From the NCBI GenBank assembly GCA_002298125.1, contig DBMJ01000011.1, positions 186,001 to 250,000 of the forward strand: a stretch of 64,000 nucleotides of DNA. The letters run 5' to 3'. Position numbers and translations under genes: made by a program. Shown here one piece after another: positions 24,863 to 34,399 of this stretch; positions within the stretch are counted from its first letter, which is position 1; each line of letters starts with the position of its first letter. Source of the stretch: Clostridium sp. UBA701. Its GTDB lineage: Bacteria > Bacillota > Clostridia > Clostridiales > Clostridiaceae. The notes below the pieces were generated by a model. It did not search any database. It saw nothing but the letters and a program-made list of their open reading frames with translations, and was not told the origin of the DNA.

Positions 24863-25633
24863 CTATTGATTTTCAATAAAGTAAACAGGGTTACCCTCAT
24901 AGCTAACATCTACGTAGCCCTTTTTATCCTTTAGCTTAACAATATCAATGACGTTGATAGCCTTATTTAACTTATCCTGCAGCTTGTCTGCAGAACCCAT
25001 TTTTATACATATATTATTACTGTATATTTTAACATCTGTAAGACTTGCTACATCAATAGAAGTAAATATAACATCACTGGTGTTATATCGAAAGAGTTCA
25101 GCTAAATCGTTTATAAGCTTAATCTTTCTTTCCTCCACAGGTAATTTTTCGCCTACCTGAGCGCGGTCTTCATTTACACCATAAACCAACAATAGCTTTT
25201 CATTTTCAAGCTTATCCTTTTCATCTAGCACTCTTCCTGTACTATCAAATATAAGATAACTATTACCCTTTACACAATAGTTACTGGCAGACCTTTCCTT
25301 AAGAACTATATCAATTCTGTTTGGCAATCGTCTTTTAATGGTTACACTATCTATATACGGATTAGTTCGGATATTAGTCTTACTTTTTGAAGTATTTATA
25401 ATAAAAATATTATTTCCATAGGTGATTCCAGACAATTTTAAAATAGCTTCTTCAGAAACATTATTATTGTTAACCACCTTTATAGCTTTTATATTAAAAT
25501 AATCAAGCTTTAGAGCAAGAGTTGTGAGTACACTTATGAGAAATATAAAAGCAAGAAGCATTCTTCTTAACGTTCTTCTTTTTTTTCTTCTTCTAATTTC
25601 AGCATTTTTCTTCTTTATATAGCTCTCTGCCAT
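24863..25633 (-). CDS. ftsQ: Cell division protein FtsQ/DivIB
   Basis: A 256-residue bitopic membrane protein: basic N-terminal tail (KKKNAEIRRRKKRRTLRR), one membrane segment (about 26-46), then the POTRA domain (FNIKAIKVVNNNNVSEEAILKLSG) and the beta domain (RRLPNRIDIVLKERSAS). It connects FtsL and FtsB in the divisome; in Bacillus DivIB is needed at high temperature and in sporulation. The ATG at 25633 has AAGGTGG 8 bases upstream; the GTG four codons before overlaps that site. It lies downstream of a strong terminator, so it needs its own promoter in 25646-25733. Confidence 0.9.
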   Translation of the reverse strand: MAESYIKKKNAEIRRRKKRRTLRRMLLAFIFLISVLTTLALKLDYFNIKAIKVVNNNNVSEEAILKLSGITYGNNIFIINTSKSKTNIRTNPYIDSVTIKRRLPNRIDIVLKERSASNYCVKGNSYLIFDSTGRVLDEKDKLENEKLLLVYGVNEDRAQVGEKLPVEERKIKLINDLAELFRYNTSDVIFTSIDVASLTDVKIYSNNICIKMGSADKLQDKLNKAINVIDIVKLKDKKGYVDVSYEGNPVYFIENQ

Positions 25634-25733
25634 ATTGTACCCCACCTTATATGCTACTTCCTATATTAATAATAACATACTTTTTCTTAATTTCATTAAA
25701 AATCCCATTAAAATTTTCTAAAATAATATCATA

Positions 25734-25766
25734 TTAATAAAGCATTGCTCTGCAATGCTTTATTAA
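25734..25766 (-). terminator. Terminator/hairpin after spoVE
   Basis: A perfect 15-bp stem with a 3-base loop (25734-25748 paired with 25752-25766) lies 14 bases past the spoVE stop. It has no long T-run on the minus strand, only an A/T-rich TTTATTAA edge, but stem strength suggests it splits the dcw cluster into two transcripts. Confidence 0.7.
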
Positions 25767-25780
25767 ATTTTACCCCATAG

Positions 25781-26884
25781 CTATACATTTGCACTTTGTC
25801 TAGAAATATTTAATAATACCCCCATGGCCATAAGATTGAATACTAGAGAGGAACCACCATAGCTAATAAATGGTAGAGGAACTCCCGTTACTGGCATAGA
25901 GCCAGTAACTACGGCAATGTTTATAAGTGCTTGAACTGCTACTACAGAGGTTATACCTACTGCCAAAAGAGAGCCAAAGGTATCCTTTGCCTCCATGGCA
26001 ATCTTAATTCCTCTCCAAACGAATATAATAAACAACAGAACTACAAAGGTAGTGCCTATAAATCCCATTTCTTCACCAATTATTGAAAAAATAAAGTCAT
26101 TATGTGGTTCTGGAATGTAATAGCACTTCTGCCTTGATTGTCCTATGCCTAGTCCAGTGATGCCTCCAGAACCCAGTGCAAGCAGTGATTGAATTAACTG
26201 ATATCCTTTATCTCTTGCATCTGCCCAGGGATTCCTAAAGTTCAAAAGACGATCCAATCTATAGGGTTCAATTAGTATGAAAATCACGCCCAAAACTCCA
26301 ACTACTGAAGCAAGGCTTACTAGGTGTGATATTTTAGACCCACCTACAAAAACCATAATTATGGTAACTATCATTATTACCGAAGCAATACTTAAGTTTT
26401 TCTCTGCTAATACCAGTGCTGCAAAAATTCCTGATACTATAAAATAAGGTATTATTCCATAGAAAAAGGACTTTACATTCTCTCCTTTGTTTTCTAAGCT
26501 TTTTGCTGTATATGCCACCACCACATACTTTGCTATTTCTGAAGGCTGCAAAGATGCGAACCCCAAAGGAATCCATCTTTGTGCACCCTTGTTTGCCGGA
26601 AATGCGAAAACCACAAGCAGTAATGCTGTAGTTACTATCATAAGTAACGCTATGTGTTTTTTTACTAAGTGGTAGTCAAGTTTTATGGTGAAAAACATGG
26701 CTATAATTCCTATTACTGCCCAAAGTGCTTGTTTCTTTAGAAAGAACATACTGTCCTGCTTCCCAAAAAAGGAGGTATAGGAGCTGGCGCTATATACCAT
26801 TATTACTCCCACTGTTACCAGCAACAAAATGGTACAGAAAAGAACGAAATCTACGGACCCCATTTTAATAACGGGTTTTTTCAT
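25781..26884 (-). CDS. spoVE: SEDS peptidoglycan polymerase SpoVE/FtsW
   Basis: A 367-residue SEDS protein with about ten membrane segments. Marker segments are AQRWIPLGFASLQPSEIAKY, FRNPWADARDKGYQLIQSL, GLGIGQSRQKCYYIPEPHNDFIFS and GVPLPFISYGGSSL. SEDS proteins polymerise lipid II glycans with a class B PBP partner, here presumably SpoVD. The position between mraY and the ftsQ block is the usual SpoVE/FtsW place; the vegetative or sporulation assignment is inference. The ATG at 26884 follows AGGAGGA; a longer frame to 26935 enters mraY. Confidence 0.92.
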   Translation of the reverse strand: MKKPVIKMGSVDFVLFCTILLLVTVGVIMVYSASSYTSFFGKQDSMFFLKKQALWAVIGIIAMFFTIKLDYHLVKKHIALLMIVTTALLLVVFAFPANKGAQRWIPLGFASLQPSEIAKYVVVAYTAKSLENKGENVKSFFYGIIPYFIVSGIFAALVLAEKNLSIASVIMIVTIIMVFVGGSKISHLVSLASVVGVLGVIFILIEPYRLDRLLNFRNPWADARDKGYQLIQSLLALGSGGITGLGIGQSRQKCYYIPEPHNDFIFSIIGEEMGFIGTTFVVLLFIIFVWRGIKIAMEAKDTFGSLLAVGITSVVAVQALINIAVVTGSMPVTGVPLPFISYGGSSLVFNLMAMGVLLNISRQSANV

Positions 26885-26895
26885 ATTAAGTCCTC

Positions 26896-27861
26896 CTAAT
26901 AAATTACTGAAAGTGATAAAAAGGCAATAAGACAAAGAACCACAGTTATAATACAGAAAATAGCAACGACCCTGGTCTCATGCCACCCCGACAATTCAAA
27001 ATGATGATGAATAGGCGCCATTTTGAAAACTCTTTTCCCTGTTGTTTTAAAGGATATTATCTGGATTACAACTGAAAGGGTTTCCAATACATAGATACCA
27101 CCTACAAGAAGAATGATAAGTGGAAGCTTTAACATCATTGCAACCGCTGCTATGGCACCACCAAGAGCCAGCGAACCTGTGTCACCCATAAACACTCTAG
27201 CTGGAAATGCATTATACCTTAAGAAGCCCAGTAGAGCTCCTGCCAAAACCGAAGAAAAAATTGCTAATTGATATCTTGCTAAAGCAAAGCATACCAAGGC
27301 AAAGAAGGTCATTACTAAAAGTGTTACAGAGGTAGCTAAGCCATCGAGGCCATCAGTTAGGTTAACTCCATTGGTGGTAGCTGCAAAGAAAAATACAGTA
27401 AAGGGAATATACCATACTCCCAAATTCCAAGCTTTTTTTGTAAAGGGAATTAATATAGAAGTTCCTATATTATCGTTTGTGGCTGCATAGTAGGCTAAAA
27501 TTCCTGCTACTACTAAAATAAGTAGCATTTTTTGATACGCCTTTAGTCCCTCATTCTTCTTGTGTATTATTTTTAGAGCATCATCTATGGCTCCTATAAT
27601 TCCAAAGGAAACAAAGGCATATAAGGGAATAATTGCTTCTGTGGAATATCTCCCTAATATCACCAATAAGGTAATAGCTGTAGAGATAATAAATATAATC
27701 CCCCCCATGGTAGGTGTGCCCGCCTTTTTAACATGGCTCTTGGGGCCGTCTTCTCTTATATTCTGTCCGAATTTAAATTTATGAAGCATTGGGATTAAAA
27801 GAGGTCCCATGATGCTAGATACCAAAAATGCCAATAAAACTGAATAAATCATTCTACTCAT
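26896..27861 (-). CDS. mraY: Phospho-N-acetylmuramoyl-pentapeptide transferase
   Basis: A 321-residue membrane enzyme that makes lipid I from UDP-MurNAc-pentapeptide and undecaprenyl phosphate. About ten membrane segments are present. Conserved parts are KKAGTPTMGGIIFI, the NLTDGLDGLA motif (NxTDGxDGLA with metal-binding aspartates), FMGDTGSLALGG and the MAPIHHHFELSGWHE histidine motif. It follows murF by 15 bases and leads into spoVE. murD, which often lies between mraY and spoVE, is missing. Confidence 0.97.
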   Translation of the reverse strand: MSRMIYSVLLAFLVSSIMGPLLIPMLHKFKFGQNIREDGPKSHVKKAGTPTMGGIIFIISTAITLLVILGRYSTEAIIPLYAFVSFGIIGAIDDALKIIHKKNEGLKAYQKMLLILVVAGILAYYAATNDNIGTSILIPFTKKAWNLGVWYIPFTVFFFAATTNGVNLTDGLDGLATSVTLLVMTFFALVCFALARYQLAIFSSVLAGALLGFLRYNAFPARVFMGDTGSLALGGAIAAVAMMLKLPLIILLVGGIYVLETLSVVIQIISFKTTGKRVFKMAPIHHHFELSGWHETRVVAIFCIITVVLCLIAFLSLSVIY

Positions 27862-27876
27862 AGAAGCATCCCCTTC

Positions 27877-29247
27877 TTATCTTTCACTTTTCTTAAGCTT
27901 TTGCACTATTTCTTCAAAAGCTAATGTTCTAGATGCTTTCACTAAAACATTATCACCACTTTTGAGATTTTTTAATAGATATTCTATTGCTTGTTCTTTA
28001 TTTTCAAAGCATATAAAGCCCTGCTCCCCAAAGCCTTCTCTATAATGAGCTGCTATCTCACCAATGGCAGCTAAGATATCTATACCTCTTTCTCTAGCGT
28101 ATGAAGCTACCTCTTTGTGAGCCTTTCTGCTTTCACTTCCCAGCTCATTCATCTTCCCAAGCACAGCAATTTTCTTTCCTGTGAATGAGGATAAAACCTC
28201 TAACGCAGACTTCATGGAGTCTGGGCTAGCATTATAGCAATCATTTATAATAGTAATTCCACCACTATTAGATATTTCAAGCCTCATAGGGGTCTTTTCT
28301 ACTGAATGTATTCCTTTTATTATATCCTCGTAATTTAAGCCTAGTTCTCTAGCGCAAGCTACAGCACATAATATGTTGTAGACGTTATGTTTACCAAGTA
28401 GATTAAAGCTAGCCTTTACACTCTCATTTTCAGCCTTATCTATAATTACGAAGCTTATTCTTTCTGAAGTTAAGCTAATATTGCTGGCCCGATAATCTCC
28501 AAGACTATCTATGGCAATTCTCACTATTTTATAGTCTTCATTATCTACAGTACTTAGTAAATCATTATCATTATTTACTATTAACACTTTGTCCTTAGTA
28601 AAATAATTCGTTATTTCAAGCTTTGCCTTTAGTATGTTTTCCCGGCTGCCTAAGTTTTCAATATGAGATATACCTATATTGGTTATCACAGCTATGTCAG
28701 GCTTTGCAATAGAAGAAAGTCTATCTATTTCACCAAAGCTACTCATACCCATTTCCAGCACTGCCACCTCATAGCTTTCATCTAGGGCAAAAATCATCAA
28801 GGGCAGGCCAATTTCATTATTAAAGTTACCTAAAGTTTTAAAAACCTTAAATTTAGAGCTCAAGGCTGAAGCGATTAAGTCCTTTGTGGAGGTTTTGCCA
28901 GTGGAGCCTGTAACTCCAATTATCTTAACTCCTAGCTTTTTTCTATAATATTGTGCTAGCTTCCAAAAGGCTTCTTTTACATCTTCTACTAATATTACCG
29001 TGCAATCTGAAGGTATATTTTCCTCCATATTATGAAGTTCATCTATTATACAAACAGCTGCACCCTTAGTTGCTGCCTCATAAGCATAATAATTGCCATT
29101 GAATCTCTCACCTTTAAATGCAAAGAATATGTCATTTGATTTCATTTTTCTACTATCTGTGTTTACCTCTCCAGGCTCTCTAGTACCTTTATTTATCACC
29201 TTGCCGGCTACTTCTTTTAGTACTTCCTTTAGGCTTAATTTGCTCAT
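27877..29247 (-). CDS. murF: UDP-MurNAc-tripeptide:D-Ala-D-Ala ligase MurF
   Basis: A 456-residue Mur ligase that adds D-Ala-D-Ala to the UDP-MurNAc tripeptide in the cytoplasm. The N-terminal recognition domain is followed by the ATP loop IGVTGSTGKTSTKDLI (about residue 109), the central ligase domain (EMGMSSFGEIDRLSSIAKPDIAVITNIGISHIE) and the C-terminal domain (INDCYNASPDSMKSAL). It sits 3 bases downstream of murE and before mraY, a normal dcw order. Confidence 0.96.
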   Translation of the reverse strand: MSKLSLKEVLKEVAGKVINKGTREPGEVNTDSRKMKSNDIFFAFKGERFNGNYYAYEAATKGAAVCIIDELHNMEENIPSDCTVILVEDVKEAFWKLAQYYRKKLGVKIIGVTGSTGKTSTKDLIASALSSKFKVFKTLGNFNNEIGLPLMIFALDESYEVAVLEMGMSSFGEIDRLSSIAKPDIAVITNIGISHIENLGSRENILKAKLEITNYFTKDKVLIVNNDNDLLSTVDNEDYKIVRIAIDSLGDYRASNISLTSERISFVIIDKAENESVKASFNLLGKHNVYNILCAVACARELGLNYEDIIKGIHSVEKTPMRLEISNSGGITIINDCYNASPDSMKSALEVLSSFTGKKIAVLGKMNELGSESRKAHKEVASYARERGIDILAAIGEIAAHYREGFGEQGFICFENKEQAIEYLLKNLKSGDNVLVKASRTLAFEEIVQKLKKSER

Positions 29248-29250
29248 AAT

Positions 29251-30693
29251 TTACAGCTCCTTTAAAATGTCATCTACAACTTCTCTTTCATCAAAATGTA
29301 TTTTTCCGCTCTTTAAAACCTGATAATCCTCATGTCCTTTTCCCGCAATTATAATCACATCAGAAGACTGAGCCATTTTTATAGCCATGGCTATGGCCTT
29401 TTTTCTATCCGGTTCCACAATGTAATTATCTTTCGAGATACCCTTTATTATTTCTTCTATAATAGCATTAGGCTCCTCAGTTCTTGGATTATCTGAGGTT
29501 ATTACAGCAATATCAGAGAGCTCAGTGCCTATCTTTCCCATAATAGGCCGCTTTGTCGCATCTCTGTCCCCACCACACCCAAATACTGCAATAAGCCTAC
29601 CTTTTGTAAATTCTCTTGCGGATTTTAATATGTTTTCAAGAGCATCCGGTGAATGAGCATAATCTAGAATAATGTCGTAATCTAATCCATATTTCGTGCT
29701 AACTAGTTCGCATCTTCCTGGCACTACAACTTCTGAAAGCCCCTTTGCTATATCAGTTAAAGCTATTCCCTGAGAAATACATACTGCAGCACAAGCCATA
29801 GAATTATACACATTATATTCACCTGGCAATGGCAGTTCTATGATTTGTACTTTATCTCTAAAGTGAAGTTCATAGCCAATTCCTCTTGAATGAGAATTGA
29901 TATTTACCGCTCTTATTTCTGCATCCATAGATTTCCCATAATTGAGCTTTGGTGCTGCTATTTCCTGTACTAATCTCTTGCCATAGCTATCATCTATGTT
30001 AATAACTGATAATTTACTTGTAGTAAAGAGTATTTTTTTTGCTTCATAATAATTTTCAAAGGTCTTATGGAAATCTAAATGATCTTGAGTTAAATTGGTA
30101 AAAATACCTGCTGTAAATTCTATTCCCTCTACCCTTTTTAAATATAGAGAGTGTGAGGATACCTCCATAACGCAGTACTCTACTCCTTCAACTACCATTT
30201 CATGAAATAATTCCATAAGCTCTAGAGATTCAGGAGTAGTTCTTTCTGTATGAAGCTTTCTATTCCCAATATAATTAGCAATCGTTCCAACTAATCCTAC
30301 TTTGTATCCCACTCTTTCCAGCACACTTTTAATCATATAGGTGGTGGTAGTTTTACCATTAGTGCCTGTTATTCCTATAATCTTAAGTGTTTTTTCAGGA
30401 TGATTATAAAACTTTGCAGCAATTCTTGCTAAAGCTGCACGGCTATCTTCTACCATAAGTATTGTACAGTCTGGCGTCACATCTGGTTTCTTTGAGCAGA
30501 GAATGGCCACAGCACCATTTTCTACAGCTGCTTCAATATATTTGTGTCCATCTTGGCTAAAGCCTTCTATGCACACAAATAGATCACCAGGTTTAATTTT
30601 CCTGTGGTCGTAGGCAATCTTATTTATTTTTGTGTCTAAGTCTCCCTTTATTAAGGTATAGCTTATGTTCTCCATAAGTTCATAAATCTTCAA
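29251..30693 (-). CDS. murE: UDP-MurNAc-L-Ala-D-Glu:meso-DAP ligase MurE
   Basis: A 480-residue Mur ligase. The ATP loop is GITGTNGKTTTTYM, the carbamylated-lysine region is EVSSHSLYLKRVEGI, and the TSDNPRTEEP segment carries the DNPR signature of enzymes that add meso-diaminopimelate. The cell wall therefore probably has DAP peptidoglycan. The start is a TTG at 30691-30693 with GAGGAG 8 bases upstream; a longer frame to 30759 would run through a hairpin and into spoVD. The hairpin at 30715-30741 separates it from spoVD. Confidence 0.95.
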   Translation of the reverse strand: MKIYELMENISYTLIKGDLDTKINKIAYDHRKIKPGDLFVCIEGFSQDGHKYIEAAVENGAVAILCSKKPDVTPDCTILMVEDSRAALARIAAKFYNHPEKTLKIIGITGTNGKTTTTYMIKSVLERVGYKVGLVGTIANYIGNRKLHTERTTPESLELMELFHEMVVEGVEYCVMEVSSHSLYLKRVEGIEFTAGIFTNLTQDHLDFHKTFENYYEAKKILFTTSKLSVINIDDSYGKRLVQEIAAPKLNYGKSMDAEIRAVNINSHSRGIGYELHFRDKVQIIELPLPGEYNVYNSMACAAVCISQGIALTDIAKGLSEVVVPGRCELVSTKYGLDYDIILDYAHSPDALENILKSAREFTKGRLIAVFGCGGDRDATKRPIMGKIGTELSDIAVITSDNPRTEEPNAIIEEIIKGISKDNYIVEPDRKKAIAMAIKMAQSSDVIIIAGKGHEDYQVLKSGKIHFDEREVVDDILKEL

Positions 30694-30714
30694 AAATATC
30701 ACTCCTCTGTAAAG

Positions 30715-30741
30715 GAGCACAATACTATCCGTATTGTGCTC
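30715..30741 (-). other. Intercistronic hairpin between spoVD and murE
   Basis: A perfect 11-bp stem GAGCACAATAC/GTATTGTGCTC with a 5-base loop lies just past the spoVD stop and 21 bases before the murE start. No T-run follows on the minus strand (CTTTACAG), so an mRNA processing, stability or partial-attenuation role is more likely than full termination. Confidence 0.65.
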
Positions 30742-30745
30742 ATAA

Positions 30746-32929
30746 TTAATCACCAACAAATTCTAGGCTAAGCTTAACAGTGGCTCCCTTTTGCGTCTTG
30801 TCGCCTGCTTTAAAGCTCTGATCTCCAACTAGACCCTCTCCTTCAAAGGATGCTTTAAGTCCAACACTATTTAATACTGCAATAGCTTGTTCTCTGTTCA
30901 TGCCTCTTAGGTTAGGAACTACCACCTCATTATTATTATAGTTTGGTGTTTCTCCTAAGTAAAGTATTATCTTTGTTCCTTCTTTTGTAGTAAATCCAGG
31001 AACTGGGCTGCAGTCTTTAATATATTCTCCAGTACCCTCCGTTTGAAAATTAAGCTTGTTATCTTTTAGTAGCTTTATGGCATCATTCTTTTTCATTCCC
31101 CTAGCATTAGGCACAAGTACATCTCTTAGCAGACTCTTTGCAACCTCTTCTCCAGAGGCATCTGGCTTTAAAGCTAGATAATTGAAGATGTTATTAAAAA
31201 GTGTCTTTGCCACTGGTGCAGCTATTTGCCCTGCGTAGTACTGAGCTGGATCAGGTTCATCAATAGATATCATTATGGTAATTCTTGGGTCATTAGCTGG
31301 AGCCATTCCTGCAAAGGAGGATATATATTTATTCTCCTCATATCCACCTCTAGGACCAATCTTCTTTGCAGTTCCAGTCTTACCAGCAATATGATAGCCT
31401 TCTATAAATGCATTTTTGCTGCCTCCATCTGATACTACTTGTTCTAAGTAGCTTCTTAAAGTAGCCACACTATTTTCATTTAGAACTTTTTTCTTGTCAT
31501 ATTTAAATGAACTTTCAACTATCTCCTTGTTGTCCTTATCATAGGTAACTACATCCTTTAGTACGTGGGGAGTAATTAAATAACCCCCATTTGCTACAGC
31601 GTTAAAGGCTGTTAAATATTGAATCATAGACACAGTATTGGTTTGTCCAAAGGATATAGTCGCCAAGTCCAGGTTGGTAACAGTTGATGACTTTTTAATA
31701 ATTCCATTAGCTTCCCCTGGTAGATCAATACCTGTCTTCTTTCCAAATTCCAGTTTGTCAATATAAGTGTAGAGTCTATCCTTACCAAGCTTTTCTCCTA
31801 CTTGTATAAAACCCATATTACAGGAATTTTTAAGAATATCCACAAAGCTCTGGGTACCATGACCTGAGGTCTTCCAACACTTTATAGTATTCTTTCCTAT
31901 TGTGGTACTGCCATTACACTGAAATTTATCACTAGAGGATACAGTATTTTCCTCTATTGCAGCCACTGCAGTAATAACTTTAAAGATTGAACCTGGCTCA
32001 AAGGTATCAGAAACACACCTGTTTCTCCATAACTTCTGAAGCTCATCAGAAGTATGAGAACCCTCCCAAGGGTTATTGGGATTATAGTCAGGCTTATTGG
32101 CCATAGCCAATACCTCACCTGTTTTAGGATCCATAACCATAATACTGACGGTTTTTGCTTTATTATCTTTTAATGCCTGAAGAGCTGCCTCTTCACAAAA
32201 ATATTGTATGGTTTCATCTATGGAAAGCTTAATATCCTTTCCATCTATGGGTTTTGTAAACTTTGAAATACTGTAGGGTAAATCCTTACCCTTTAAATCA
32301 GTTTCTGAAACAAGTACCCCAGGTGTTCCAGCCAATATACTGTTATATTGTTTTTCTATGCCAGTAAGTCCAGCTCCATCTATGTTTGTATGTCCAAGTA
32401 CATGAGATAATAAATTGTCATTCGGATAATACCTCTTAGTGTCTGGAGATACAATTATTCCATCTAGTTTAAGCTCTCTTATGGCATCTGCCTGCTCTTT
32501 TTCGATCCTTCTCTTAAGATTTGCAGATGCTATGGGAAGACCGTTTGGCAGGGTAGTGTTTAATACCTTTAACACCTCTTCTTGCTTCATATCAAGAGAT
32601 TTTGCAAGCTGAGGTGCTATTATTTCATTGCTGGAATTCTTAGTTCTTAAGGTTTCTCTTAAGGTGTTCATATCTAAATCCACACGGTATACATTGGCAC
32701 TAATAGCAAGTTCATTTCCTTTTCTATCAAGAATTCTTCCTCTTTTGGCATCGATTTTAACCGTGCTTACCCACTGTCTTTCAGCAATAGACTTTAGTTT
32801 CTCACCCTCTACCACCATTATGTAAAAGCTTCTACAGCACAATGAAAAAAATAAAAGAAAAAGTATGCTAAAGACAAATAGCATCCTTTTTTTAATTATT
32901 ATATTATCTCTGTAAATATTCTTAGCCAC
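30746..32929 (-). CDS. spoVD: Class B penicillin-binding protein SpoVD/PBP2B with two PASTA domains
   Basis: A 727-residue membrane-anchored transpeptidase. The transmembrane segment is at about 15-38, the dimerisation/linker domain runs to about 250, and the transpeptidase motifs are SIFK (S314), SCN (369-371) and KTGT (517-520). Two C-terminal PASTA domains follow (about 605-660 and 668-727, each beginning VPN). The start is GTG at 32927-32929 with GGAGGTAG upstream. SpoVD acts with SpoVE in spore cortex synthesis, while PBP2B acts in septation; position next to ftsL and the two PASTA repeats do not decide between them. Confidence 0.92.
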   Translation of the reverse strand: MAKNIYRDNIIIKKRMLFVFSILFLLFFSLCCRSFYIMVVEGEKLKSIAERQWVSTVKIDAKRGRILDRKGNELAISANVYRVDLDMNTLRETLRTKNSSNEIIAPQLAKSLDMKQEEVLKVLNTTLPNGLPIASANLKRRIEKEQADAIRELKLDGIIVSPDTKRYYPNDNLLSHVLGHTNIDGAGLTGIEKQYNSILAGTPGVLVSETDLKGKDLPYSISKFTKPIDGKDIKLSIDETIQYFCEEAALQALKDNKAKTVSIMVMDPKTGEVLAMANKPDYNPNNPWEGSHTSDELQKLWRNRCVSDTFEPGSIFKVITAVAAIEENTVSSSDKFQCNGSTTIGKNTIKCWKTSGHGTQSFVDILKNSCNMGFIQVGEKLGKDRLYTYIDKLEFGKKTGIDLPGEANGIIKKSSTVTNLDLATISFGQTNTVSMIQYLTAFNAVANGGYLITPHVLKDVVTYDKDNKEIVESSFKYDKKKVLNENSVATLRSYLEQVVSDGGSKNAFIEGYHIAGKTGTAKKIGPRGGYEENKYISSFAGMAPANDPRITIMISIDEPDPAQYYAGQIAAPVAKTLFNNIFNYLALKPDASGEEVAKSLLRDVLVPNARGMKKNDAIKLLKDNKLNFQTEGTGEYIKDCSPVPGFTTKEGTKIILYLGETPNYNNNEVVVPNLRGMNREQAIAVLNSVGLKASFEGEGLVGDQSFKAGDKTQKGATVKLSLEFVGD

Positions 32930-32942
32930 CTTCTACCTCCAT

Positions 32943-33437
32943 CTAAAATAAAAACGCTTTAATCTTGTCAAATATGCTCCTTGACGCTACACTCGCTTCT
33001 TTTTCTGAAGGTTTTGCAAAATTATTTCTTGTAAGGTCTGCATATACTACTGTAGCTTTGTCTGCCTTTTCCATCTTAAGCTTATTTACAGCATTTATTT
33101 CAACTTTCTCAATGCTGGCAGATCTAACTGTATCCACCCTAAGGTTTTCATTTTCTTTCTGTAGGGTAATAGCATTGTTCTTTAAGGTGTTCAAGTTTTT
33201 CTGCATGCTGTAGATAGCAGAATATCTATATACTATAGAAAAGCCCAAAATAAATACCAAAGCTATATTTCTTAAGGCCTTAACCTTGTTTATGCTCTGT
33301 TTTTTTCTTTTAAGTCTATTTTTCTCTTCACGCTGTTTTTTTATCTTCTCATATTCATTTATCTGGGTTCCTACTTGTGGCGCAAATGCTGTATTGCCAC
33401 TAGTATAATAATTCTTATTCATTACCACTTTATTCAC
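32943..33437 (-). CDS. ftsL: FtsL-like cell division protein
   Basis: A 164-residue bitopic protein. A basic cytoplasmic region (EKIKKQREEKNRLKRKKQS) is followed by one membrane segment (about 55-73) and a leucine-zipper-like coiled-coil (MQKNLNTLKNNAITLQKENENLR). This layout and its position between rsmH and a class B PBP match FtsL. FtsL is low in sequence conservation, so the assignment rests on topology and position. The GTG at 33437 is used; the ATG at codon 6 is equally possible. Confidence 0.8.
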   Translation of the reverse strand: MNKVVMNKNYYTSGNTAFAPQVGTQINEYEKIKKQREEKNRLKRKKQSINKVKALRNIALVFILGFSIVYRYSAIYSMQKNLNTLKNNAITLQKENENLRVDTVRSASIEKVEINAVNKLKMEKADKATVVYADLTRNNFAKPSEKEASVASRSIFDKIKAFLF

Positions 33438-33455
33438 CTCTCACGCTCTTTAGAA

Positions 33456-34388
33456 CTACAGTTTTTCCGCTACCCTAAGTTTTGCACTTCTACTCCTTGG
33501 ATTTTCTTCAAGCTCCATTTCAGAAGGCCCTATGGGTTTTCTGTTTATCAATTTTATCAAAGGTTTTTTACCACATATACATATTGGAAAGTCTGGAGGA
33601 CATTCACAACTCTCTGTGAGCCTCTTAAAAGTTTGCTTCACTATCCTGTCCTCTAAGGAATGGAAGGTTATAATGGCTATCCTTCCTCCCGGTTTAAGCA
33701 TTTCTATGCTATCTATTATGGCCTTCTCTAAAATGGAAAGCTCTTTGTTCACTTCTATACGTATGGCTTGAAAGGTTCTTTTAGCTGGATGGGGGCCCTC
33801 TCGTCTTGCCTTGGCAGGAATTGCAGCTTTTATTATGTCTACTAGCTCCAAGGTAGTATCAATTGGTTTTTTCTCCCTCTCTCTTACTACAAACTGAGCA
33901 ATTCTTCTTGCAAATCTTTCTTCACCATAGTCCCTTATTATCTTATACAACTCTTCTTCACTGTAACTATTTATTAGTTCATAAGCACTAAACTGCTGTT
34001 CCTCATTCATCCTCATATCTAAAGGTGCATCTGCCATGTAGCTAAACCCTCTCTTTGGAACGTCAAGCTGATGTGAGGAAACACCCAAATCCATCAATAT
34101 TCCATTGACATTGGAAATATCATTGAATTTTAGTATATTTTTGATGTTATAGAAATTATCGTGTATTAATGCTATATTTTTATATCCCTTTAGCTTTTCA
34201 GAAGCAGCTTTTAAGGCATTTTTATCCTGGTCAATGCCAATAAGTCTTCCTTTATGGTTTAGAGACTTCACTATCTCACTGGAATGTCCTGCTCCTCCGA
34301 GAGTGCAATCCACGTATATTCCTTCAGCATCAATGTTAAGCCCATCTATACATTCCTTTAATAATACAGAGGTGTGTTTAAATTCCAT
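33456..34388 (-). CDS. rsmH: 16S rRNA (cytosine(1402)-N4)-methyltransferase RsmH
   Basis: A 310-residue SAM-dependent methyltransferase (MraW). The N-terminal HTSVLLKECIDGL, the SAM loop DCTLGGAGHSSEIVK, the GILMDLGVSSHQLD motif and FQAIRIEVNKEL are present. The C-terminal TFHSLEDRIVKQTFK and SAKLRVAEKL end the family pattern. It methylates C1402 in the decoding centre. It is the second gene after mraZ in the dcw cluster. Confidence 0.96.
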   Translation of the reverse strand: MEFKHTSVLLKECIDGLNIDAEGIYVDCTLGGAGHSSEIVKSLNHKGRLIGIDQDKNALKAASEKLKGYKNIALIHDNFYNIKNILKFNDISNVNGILMDLGVSSHQLDVPKRGFSYMADAPLDMRMNEEQQFSAYELINSYSEEELYKIIRDYGEERFARRIAQFVVREREKKPIDTTLELVDIIKAAIPAKARREGPHPAKRTFQAIRIEVNKELSILEKAIIDSIEMLKPGGRIAIITFHSLEDRIVKQTFKRLTESCECPPDFPICICGKKPLIKLINRKPIGPSEMELEENPRSRSAKLRVAEKL

Positions 34389-34399
34389 AGTCTCTCTCC

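Noticed and set aside
26334..26576. 80-codon minus-strand frame inside spoVE
   Set aside because: Out of frame within spoVE, without a ribosome site or recognisable product.
29251..30759. Longer murE frame
   Set aside because: The extra 22 codons run through the intercistronic hairpin; TTG at 30693 fits the family start and has GAGGAG before it.
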